From contig JABYQS010000092.1 of the NCBI GenBank assembly GCA_022592435.1, positions 62,001 to 126,000 of the forward strand: a stretch of 64,000 bases of DNA. Reading direction: 5' to 3'. This document shows positions 56,393-64,000 of the stretch, in pieces. The stretch is from Cerioporus squamosus. Taxonomy: Eukaryota; Basidiomycota; Agaricomycetes; Polyporales; Polyporaceae. The notes below the pieces were generated by a model. The model was not told where the DNA came from. It saw only the letters and a program-made list of their open reading frames with translations, and ran no database searches. The position numbers and the translations under genes were made by a program. How positions within the stretch are numbered: position 1 is the stretch's first letter; every line of letters starts with the position of its first letter.

Positions 56393-57952
56393 ATGTCACC
56401 TCTCCAAGGCTTTGACCAGATCGTCGCTGTGTCTCAGGATCAAATCAACGAGAGCCTTGATGCTCGCTTTTCACTCGATCCGAAGTCGCTGAAGTTCAAC
56501 GCGACGATCGATAGCGGCGAGACGATGACGGGTATTATGAGCCCTCCAACCGTGAACCTCGTCATCCAACACGAGCCGTTCAAGTGCCGGTTCTCCCTCC
56601 ACTTCGTCTCCGGCAACTTCATGTACTACACTATCCACGTGGTAGGCGGCAAACCCGTTGTCGTTCCGCACACAGTCCTCATCAATGGCTGGACCCTCGC
56701 GTTCACTGTCAACCTTGGCCTCGATGTCGTCGATAGTGTTCCACCTGAGATCAAGGCCAAGATCCTCGTCCCCGGCTCATACACAGTCAGCCAGCTCCTC
56801 CTCGACTTCACCACCGCCGACCTCATGTCCTTTGACCCAGAGCTATCCAAGACTCCCGGCCTGAACGTCCCACTTGGGCAAGATCCGGAGCGGGACCAAA
56901 AGATCGCGTCGTTCATCGGTGTCTATCTCAGGCAGCTCGCCTTGACTACCAATAGCATCCTCGGCTACGCGGTGACTGTGCCCGACCCGTCGGTCGCGAA
57001 CCCCATCGCGCCCACCTTCCCACCCACCTCCGTCCAGTTCCAGACGATGGACTACCGCGGCGACCTGCCCAAGAAGGTCCTGCCGGGCGGTTTGGATTGC
57101 TTCCTCTTCCTCGAGATGACCGGCAACCGCACCGCGCCACACATGGCCATCGACTGGAAGTGGAACTGGGCCCAGCCAGGGCCGTGCGAGGGCGGCTCCA
57201 TGGTCATCGCGAAAGCCGACTTCTGGGACCGGTTCTTCGTCGAGCGCGCGACGTTTCTCAATCGCATGGCGCTCGACATGCTCAACCGCGTGGGCTGGGC
57301 GATCGACAACCAGGACTCGAGCATCGGCGGCGACGACCTCCCGTGGTCGCTCACCGCCTCCAATCCACCCGACAGCGACCTCGCTTGGAAGTCGAAGAAG
57401 ACGACCTCGATGCAGTGGGACTGGTCCTGTCACACGGAGAGCTACGATCCCTTCCGTCCCTACACGCACAAGAGCGACACCCAGGTCACAGTCGAGCTTG
57501 ACGCGAAGAACAACGCGATCAACTTCTCCGCCAACACGCACGTCTGGCGCGAGAACCACATCATTATAGAGAGCAGCCGTGACCCGGAAGACGACAAGTG
57601 CACGATCGATGCGACGGTGACGTGGGGTCTCGTCTTCACGCTTGCCTCCGTTGCCGACGGCGCGCTTGGGATCAGCGCCGCTCAGAGCTCTCCCCCGGAG
57701 TCGTCCGTGAGCATGGCGAAGGACAGCAACTATGGTAATTTCGAGGTCCAGTCGGACGCGGAGCTTTCCACGAACGCGAAGGCCCACTTGGACAGTGTCA
57801 TGGGAAACATGGACCTAGTGGACGACGTCGCCCAGGCGTTCAAGAATCACTCGCAGTTTGTCTTTCCTGGCGGAGGGATGTTCTTCATGAAGGACCCGGT
57901 GTTCAACCAGGACGGAGACGTGGTTGTGGGTTTGACGTACAAGCAGGAGTAG
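56393..57952 (+). CDS. Single-exon 519-aa protein, family not recognised (possible TULIP-like fold)
   Basis: An intronless frame from ATG 56393 (MSPLQGFDQIVAVSQDQINE) to 57952, with strongly coding-like composition. The frame is open upstream to 56213 but without recognisable sequence. The protein has no signal peptide or membrane helix. It alternates beta-like segments (FSLHFVSGNFMYYTIHVVGG; LAFTVNLGLDVVDSVPPEIK) with short polar loops, and has an aromatic-rich centre (MAIDWKWNWAQPGPCEGGSM; TTSMQWDWSCHTESYDPF). The opening pattern of an idle chain (QIVAVSQDQINESL) loosely recalls TULIP-superfamily lipid-binding proteins, which is only an impression. Lack of introns in an intron-rich neighbourhood is notable and could reflect retrotransposition or transfer. 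Confidence 0.7.
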   Translation: MSPLQGFDQIVAVSQDQINESLDARFSLDPKSLKFNATIDSGETMTGIMSPPTVNLVIQHEPFKCRFSLHFVSGNFMYYTIHVVGGKPVVVPHTVLINGWTLAFTVNLGLDVVDSVPPEIKAKILVPGSYTVSQLLLDFTTADLMSFDPELSKTPGLNVPLGQDPERDQKIASFIGVYLRQLALTTNSILGYAVTVPDPSVANPIAPTFPPTSVQFQTMDYRGDLPKKVLPGGLDCFLFLEMTGNRTAPHMAIDWKWNWAQPGPCEGGSMVIAKADFWDRFFVERATFLNRMALDMLNRVGWAIDNQDSSIGGDDLPWSLTASNPPDSDLAWKSKKTTSMQWDWSCHTESYDPFRPYTHKSDTQVTVELDAKNNAINFSANTHVWRENHIIIESSRDPEDDKCTIDATVTWGLVFTLASVADGALGISAAQSSPPESSVSMAKDSNYGNFEVQSDAELSTNAKAHLDSVMGNMDLVDDVAQAFKNHSQFVFPGGGMFFMKDPVFNQDGDVVVGLTYKQE

Positions 57953-59208
57953 AGGATACGCTAGCGACCCAAACGGTCGTCCCAGAGATAGTACCGTATA
58001 TTAAGCCTTGATATGTCTTGACCTCACTGAGTCTGCAACTGCCAACATATGTCCGCTTGATCCTGACGGTGTGAATTCGTGCTTGTTACCTCCTATGACA
58101 CTCAAAGAGTGAGATCTAGTGAGAGTCGGACTGAGACTCCGAGAGAGTGCGAATTCTGAGGATCGCTACGTACTGAGGTCAGTACCTCCTGTTACTGTAT
58201 ACTCAAGCTTAGTTGTGGACCGCCACCATCGACAGTACTCAACAGACTCATGCTTTAATCGTCAGCTACATACGGACGTCGGGGGTTCTGTTATGAATCA
58301 GAGGTGATTGTCAATGACGGAGATCATGATGAAGGTGATGGACGAGCAGTCCCAGACTTGCAACCTTGATACTTATTGCTCTGTTGCTAGCTTCATAGCA
58401 TCACATGTACTCGCGACTCCCGCGACTCGAGCTCTGCGTGATACGGTCACCTGGACTTTGCGAAGGCGATGCTGCTACAAATCGCGCCCCTACACCTGTC
58501 GCTCTCCGAAGAGGTATGTGCAGGTGGCCCGCGGATCGGTTAAGCTCGGGGTCTGTTCGACAGCGCCGCGCTGTTATAACACAAGGTCCATTGAGCATGT
58601 GCCTCACGAACCTAATCTGCAGCGTGTATTTATTGACGTAGGGTCCATTTGGAAGTGCGATACCCTGGACGAGCCCGAGCGACTCGTTCCGGGAGCATTT
58701 GACGCTGTGGTTGCCCACAGCTGTGCCTGGATACGGCTTATACTCATACCCTCATGACCTTAACGGCGTCGCACAAGTCAGTCCTGTATCCCGATACAAT
58801 TCAGCACGCGTTCTTTGCGCTAACGTGTTCATGCGATAGGTTGGTCGACATCCCATGCGGGTGGTATGCAACGCCACCCCCGGCTTGGCCTTCGGGCGAT
58901 GTCCGGACACACTGCCATGCGACGCAAGGTAAACTTTCTCCGTCCTGTAGGCCTTGCATATGGTCAACGCACGCTAATGTGGTAGACGATGAAGCTTCTT
59001 GGACTGCAACAGCATTGAAAGTGGTGTCTCGTGCTCACGAGTCACTAGAGCAGCACTGAGTAGTCACGAACAGTGCTTTCGCATCTGATCAAAGTCTGTC
59101 ATCGATTCATCGCTAGATCCAGACCGCAGACTTCCGCAGTCCCACTACCTTTCCGGGTCCGGTCTCGGGCGCACAGAGGGAAAGGCGCATGCGGTATGCC
59201 GACGCGGA
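57953..59208. other. Intergenic interval upstream of the GH128 gene
   Basis: About 1.3 kb without a supported gene. Confidence 0.5.
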
Positions 59209-59215
59209 TATAAAG
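59209..59215 (+). promoter_or_regulatory. TATA box of the GH128 gene
   Basis: tataaag about 235 bp before the start codon; the leader between would be about 200 nt, pyrimidine-rich. Confidence 0.6.
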
Positions 59216-59443
59216 GCACCACATGGACGACGATGACCCCCTGGACTTCGCTCTCGTCGCAGTACTTAAGCGTTGAACGCTTCCGCCCTCAAGCTCCAAG
59301 TCGGCTACCTCTTCCCGTGCTACTGTCCGTCCACGCCTGGGGCCCACCGCACTCGCACCAGTACTGTCGACTTCGTCTCCCGTCCCGTCGTTACACCATC
59401 CACTCCTTGTTCTTTGCCGGTCAAGAACGTCACGAATACAACC

Positions 59444-60410
59444 ATGAAGTCATTCACCTCCATCATCGCCCTCGCCCTCTTCGCCACCTCTGCCCTCGGT
59501 TATGGCCGCGGCATGCAGAAGAAGCACGTCCGTAACCAGGGCGTAGCGCCGCCTCCTGTCGCTCCCACCTCTGTGAACATTACCGCTAGAGCCAACAGCG
59601 GCAAGCGTGGTTTATCGTTCAACGACGCCGGCCTTACCAAGAACTTCAACTCCGGGTACGTGCGGATCCGCGTGCATATTATGCGACCTGTGTTTACATT
59701 CCTCACGCAGACAAGTCTCATGGGCATATAACTGGGACTCCGCCCCCCAAGGCACTCTGCCTGCCGGCGTCAACTACTTCCCCATGCTCTTCAGTGCCGC
59801 GCCCGACCACAGCACCCAGTGGGAGGCGAACGCAAATGCGGCGATTGCATCCGGCAGCACGCACCTCCTCTTGTACGTCGTTCGTCCTCCAGCCGCCCAC
59901 ACGTCCTTTCTGACATGAGCATTGATCAGCATCAACGAGCCCGATCTCGCGACACAGTCAAACACGAGCCCAGCAGACGCCGCGAAGCAGTGGATGCAGT
60001 TCATGCAACCGTTTGCAGGCAAGGCGACGCTCGTTTCACCTGCGATTACCAACGGCGCACCGCCCGCGATGGGCACGGGCTGGATGGACCAGTTCCTAAC
60101 CGAGTGCGACAAGCTCGGGTGCACGGTCGATGCGATCGCGGCGCACATCTACGACTCGGCGACGAACATCCCGTACTACCAGGCGTACATCACCGACCTC
60201 GGGACCAAGTACAACCGCCCGGTGCTCATCACCGAGTTCGGCGCGTCGGGCACCGTCGAGCAGCAGCAGGCGTTCCTGCAGACGATGATCCCCTTCATGG
60301 ATGGGCTTGCGTCCGTGTCGCACTACGCGTGGTTCATGACGGCCGTCGGCAACCTGGTGAACGCGGACGCGAGCCTCACTCCCTTGGGTCAGACCTACGT
60401 CTCGGCGTAA
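59444..60410 (+). CDS. Secreted GH128 beta-1,3-glucanase-like protein
   Basis: Exons 59444-59655, 59711-59872, 59930-60410 (284 aa, phases agree). GH128 enzymes hydrolyse beta-1,3-glucan; in mushrooms they act on the fungal wall during growth and fruiting-body autolysis. A signal peptide (MKSFTSIIALALFATSALG) is followed by a dibasic propeptide-like stretch. The catalytic domain has SGQVSWAYNWDSAPQGTLPA, the acid/base Glu in LLFINEPDLA, and the nucleophile Glu in RPVLITEFGASGTVEQQQAF, with SHYAWFMTAVGN near the end. The length is near that of family members. The TATA box is well placed. Confidence 0.92.
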
Positions 60411-60837
60411 GGTCATCGCAGTCCAGCCTTCGTTATTGCTCTTGCATTGCTTCACTGCTATCATTAGCATGATCTCCTGTTCTGTCTAGGTAATGACGCG
60501 CACTCTGGAAGAGTCCAGGGCGTGTCAGGTGTCGTATACCCTCCCCGCTCATACATTTGCAGAGCCCATGGGACGCCCTCGACGGGCTCCCAGTAGAAGG
60601 CTCGCTCTATATGCAGAACATGATGTATTGATCTCATACATACCCATGTAGCGGCAGTAGCGTAGATGACGAATAGTGATGTTCTTGACCGTCAACTTGA
60701 ACCTTGTCTGTGTGCGGCACAATGCGGACACGACGTTGCGGTTAGGTCATGGACATCCGAGGCTAAGAAGGACAAACACACAAGACAACAGTGGTATCGT
60801 TACATTAGGAGTCTGACAGCATCCGATCCGCTCACCA
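60411..60837. other. Convergent intergenic interval
   Basis: About 430 bp between the 3' ends of the GH128 and myosin light chain genes. Nothing else supported. Confidence 0.5.
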
Positions 60838-61729
60838 TCACTGGCTGAGAATTGTGCGCACGAACGACTCGTAGTTCACGTTTCCGTCGCTGCAGATGGA
60901 TGGGATGTGATGAGATGAGTGTCGAGTCCGAACATGAATGTGTGAAGCAGGACGTACGGTCCGATTTGTGCGCCCTTGAGGAGCTCGTCCACCTCCTCGT
61001 CGGACATCTTCTCTCCCAGCTGGGTGAGCACGTATCGCAGCTCGCCTGCACCAATGAAGCCGTTCCCCTCCTTGTCGAATACTTGGAAGCCGCGGATGAA
61101 CTCCTCTGATAAAGGCGTCGTGGATGCGGCATCAGTTCCGTGCATAGCGCGTGTGGCAGAGAGCGGAGATGAAGGAGGTGAGGATGGGATACGGATTACG
61201 CATTGGACGAGAATCAAATGAGAGGGATGGGCGTACCTGGCGTTCCTGCAGGCTTAAAGCCGTCTGGCCGGTTCAAGATGGTAAGGAATGTCTTGTAGTC
61301 GACTGCAGCGGTCCATCGTATAGAACGCGTCGCGAGGGCGAGCACACGCGCGAAAACCAACGTGCGATCGTCCAATCCATCCGTCAAGCAACCCGAGGGG
61401 GCAGTATTCGAGATGAATTGTGAGCGGAGGAACGCATGGACATGCGTATGGCAAACGCACCTTCGCGAGGAGCCCCAGCAACGATGTCCGCCACCTCCGC
61501 CTGTGTTGGGTTCTGCCCAAGTGCCCGCAGCAGATCCCCCAGAACCTCCCGCGGTACCGCACCCGTACCCTTCTTGTCGAACAACGCGAATGCCTCCTTG
61601 TACTCTGTTCCGCTCAGTCACTTCGTGATTGCGACAGGAGTGGCAACCACTGCGTACCTGCGTTATCACTCTATACGAGGACGCATCAGCTTATAGCATT
61701 AGCGTCGCGGTACAGTATTAACTCACCAT
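60838..61729 (-). CDS. Myosin essential light chain (Cdc4/Mlc1-like EF-hand protein)
   Basis: Six coding exons: 61727-61729 (the ATG alone), 61658-61670 (13 nt), 61461-61604, 61237-61302, 60958-61105, 60838-60889 (141 aa, phases agree). Binds IQ motifs of myosins and works in the contractile ring and cell division. Begins [20 protein letters not shown]; the first EF loop is degenerate ([11 protein letters not shown]), as in essential light chains. A second pair follows ([40 protein letters not shown]), and it ends [17 protein letters not shown]. The start codon is immediately followed by an intron and then a 13-nt microexon agtgataacgcag. Without these the N-terminus would lack an initiator, so the odd structure is well supported by frame. 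Confidence 0.9.
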
Positions 61730-62094
61730 GTTGTGCGTTAGTCGTCAAATAGCAATGAAAGGATGAAGGTGCAGACCAAGGTGAAATACGGCTAAGTCAA
61801 GGTCGCGCCGCTGCCCATGTACCACAGGCGCCTATCTACTACTACCTGCGTACGCGTCCCGATTTGGGAGGCTCACACTGGTTTGATCTCTCTGGGCGCA
61901 ACAAGTTTCGCTACTGAAGGGGTGGTTAAAATATGAAGAACACATCTGACGATCTTCCCTTGACTAAGCTCAGGTATCGTACATATCGAAGTCATCCGTC
62001 GTAAGTACGGTCATAACTCCATGCGCGTGCAGCCAACTGGGTCCGATAGGTATATGTTAGGTTACGAAGGTCACGCGGCAGACGGTACAGAACA
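61730..62094. other. Interval upstream of the light-chain gene
   Basis: About 365 bp between the light-chain start and the 3' end of the membrane-protein gene. No gene seen. Confidence 0.5.
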
Positions 62095-63576
62095 TCATGA
62101 AGGGCTCTCTCGCCATATGGACTCCCATAGCTGGATGACACTACCAATCAGGAACGCCCATGAGCCCCAGAATGTTGACAACACGCTCTGGTAGTTCACC
62201 TGCCAGTGCCAGTCAGCCATAGATGCGAAAATGCGGGGAGAAACAACGCACCCCTGAGGAAGAAAGCGAACCATAACCGAGAGCGCCGCAGAGGGTGAAG
62301 CCAAGAGCTCCGATGAGATTCCAGAACCCAATGTGCCTGAGTATACTCCGTTAGCATATTGTAATTTGTCCGTTCAGGCGCATGGAAGGTAGTGAAGCTC
62401 ACCATCCCATACTGCGCAGGTTCGGCTGCCACCATTTCTTCTGCACTTCTATCATCAAGAGGAGTGACGCGATGATGAATCCCGTGCCACCCATAACCTG
62501 TGGTGTCCAATAGAACACATCCGTGATCGCCGTAGGAGGATCGTCGGGCAGCCCGGGGATGACGTTGGGCAAGCCAGTTCTATGGGCAAAAGATGAGCCG
62601 TCTTCGAAACAACACCACAGCGCTAGCACATACATTGTTGACACCCAGAATATCGTAGCTGCCCACATCTGGATGAAGCAGGCAAGAAACCCAAGTTCAC
62701 GCCAGGAACCGAATCCGCTAGAGCGTTATCCCCTGAGTTAGCCACCGGAGGTCTAAACGTTGTGAAAGAAGAACGGACTTACATCCATCGGAACTTCGAG
62801 GTGCGTGTGCCGCGCTCGGCTCCCGTCAGACCCTTCTCTGCGGTGTCGCTCTGGGAATCTGGAGATGGAGGGTCGGAAACCGTGTTGCTTTGGTGCGCGA
62901 CAAGCTCCCACAGCGCAGGGGCGAACAGCTCCTCGTGCCCTGCATTCAGGGCCTCGACGTACATGAGATAGCTGCCGACTTCAAACAGAGTACCGCCGAC
63001 AAACGCGGACCATGCCGAGGCTGTGAAGTTGTCCGTGCCGATGTCTACGAGGGGTAGGAACAGAAAGAAGCCGTTGATGATCTGTTTGCGAGACGTCAGT
63101 GCCAGAGTCGGACGAGCGGGAGAAGACTTCGGATTACGCACCCACACCGTCGATCCGAGTACGAATATGACGGCTATCCAGAAGGAAAGGTCCCAAGCGA
63201 GATGGACCTTGACTTGGTCCTCGGTATGTCGGACACGCTGCTCGAGCAGCGAGAAGCCTTCGTGCAGAGACGCTTCATGTTTCGTCCCTCCCCTAGGTCT
63301 CTCGGCTGTGATGCGGATGGGACGGCGAGAATAGCGATGTTTCCTCGATGCGCGAGAGGACCAGCGAGCATGCGACCCGCCTTCGACTTGCTCCTTAGTA
63401 GATAAACGATGTGGTACAAAGGACGCACGGGTTGGATGAAAGAACGGAAGCGGCCGGGTAACGGTATTCGGCCTGTGTATGGTAGTCCTGTGCCTTGGCC
63501 GAGCAACTGAACCAAGTTCCGAGGGTTGAGGAGACGGATCGTTCGCTGGCTGTGGATGCGAGAGTTCTCCTGACAT
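62095..63576 (-). CDS. Fungal multi-pass integral membrane protein, unrecognised
   Basis: Six exons: 63142-63576, 62783-63081, 62634-62717, 62403-62579, 62252-62336, 62095-62199 (394 aa, phases agree). The N-terminus (MSGELSHPQPANDPSPQPSE) is disordered and basic, with TIHRPNTVTRPLPFFHPTRA. About seven hydrophobic segments follow: LSFWIAVIFVLGSTVW, IINGFFLFLPLVDIGTDNF, SAFVGGTLFEVGSYLMYVEA, MWAATIFWVST, MGGTGFIIASLLLMIEVQ, HIGFWNLIGALGFTLCGALG and LSTFWGSWAFLIGSVIQLWE. Two introns have lengths divisible by three (60 and 54 nt) and would stay in frame if retained; I removed them because both have strong splice signals. Conserved layout suggests a real, fungal-specific membrane protein; its role is unknown. 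Confidence 0.75.
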
Positions 63577-64000
63577 GTTGGAGATGGTTAATGAGAGTCG
63601 GCTTGGCCAGAGGCTTGGCAAAGCCCTATGTCGAAGATAGCAAGGTCGCGGTGCCGAGGGAGACGTAAGTCGCGAACAAGGAGTTCAAGAACCTGAACCT
63701 GCACTGTGGGGAGCTTGCAAGCCTCAAGGTACGTCACCGTGGAGGCTGGCCCGTGGGACCAGTATACTATAGCGATGGTACCTTGTCTAAATACGGCAAC
63801 GGTCGCCGCGGCCCGCGGCACAGTCGCGAGTAACGAGTTTCGCTGACTTCCAATTACTTACCATTTGCTTATGACGGCAGATTTGGCTTCATGGACATTG
63901 CACTTGCAAGTTCCATGGAGGCGAGTGGTAGTGGAGTAGTAGGTCATGACAAAGTGTGATTCTGTCCCAGTTGATGTATGAGCTCCGATATCTGATGCGA
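63577..64000. promoter_or_regulatory. Upstream region of the membrane-protein gene, running off the window
   Basis: Presumed promoter and leader. No further gene can be supported before the window ends. Confidence 0.35.

Noticed and set aside
56843..57787. 314-codon minus-strand frame
   Set aside because: Antisense shadow of the strongly biased 56393 gene.

Overview
The window looks like nuclear DNA of a filamentous basidiomycete, probably an Agaricomycete and perhaps a polypore. It is GC-rich, and its genes are cut by many introns of about 50-60 nt with GT(R)NGY donors, CTNAC branch points and YAG acceptors. Gene content fits: HET-domain protein, GH128 glucanase, PEX19, NDC1, prenylcysteine oxidase, ferric reductase. 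No prokaryotic features, rRNA, tRNA or CRISPR were recognised. All gene models are spliced by eye from donor/acceptor motifs and codon phase.

Region 1 (1 to about 25560) is a tandem segmental array. Unit A (1-13078) is followed by unit B (13079-24589) and by the start of a third copy (24590 to about 25560), where homology ends at unique sequence. Each junction carries part of a TMEM184/Ost-alpha (DUF300) gene that keeps its first membrane exons and its C-terminal tail but has lost the middle in every copy seen. Between them each unit has a 5 x ~330-bp degenerate repeat block, several intron-dense genes of unrecognised families (called A, B, C and D here) and a 28-bp minisatellite. Unit A carries open versions of A-D. 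Unit B has decayed: an 895-bp and a 601-bp deletion, a lost start codon, a lost splice donor and several 1-nt indels. The first ~3.9 kb of the units look identical while the rest differs, which suggests recent gene conversion, very recent duplication or an assembly problem.

Region 2 (25.8-50 kb) is an ordinary gene-dense euchromatic segment: PEX19 (+), a Prx5-type peroxiredoxin (+), a zinc-finger protein (-), an MFS exporter (-), nucleoporin NDC1 (-), a Ser/Pro-rich nuclear-type protein (+), a second peroxiredoxin (-), a mitochondrial cyclophilin (-), a HET-domain protein (+), prenylcysteine oxidase (-) and a NOPCHAP1-like protein (+). Two 1-2 kb gaps lie within it.

Region 3 (50-64 kb) has a ferric reductase (-), a 3.4-kb gene-poor stretch with exon-like remnants, a single-exon 519-aa protein of unknown family (+), a secreted GH128 glucanase (+), a myosin essential light chain (-) and a multi-pass membrane protein (-).

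No operon-like logic is expected. Functional themes that recur are peroxisome and redox biology (PEX19, two peroxiredoxins), prenyl metabolism (prenylcysteine oxidase, and a CaaX box on PEX19), and nuclear and nucleolar assembly (NDC1, NOPCHAP1). The most unusual material is the tandem array with its orphan spliced genes, plus several splicing curiosities (13-nt microexons, an ATG-only coding exon, a GC-AG intron).
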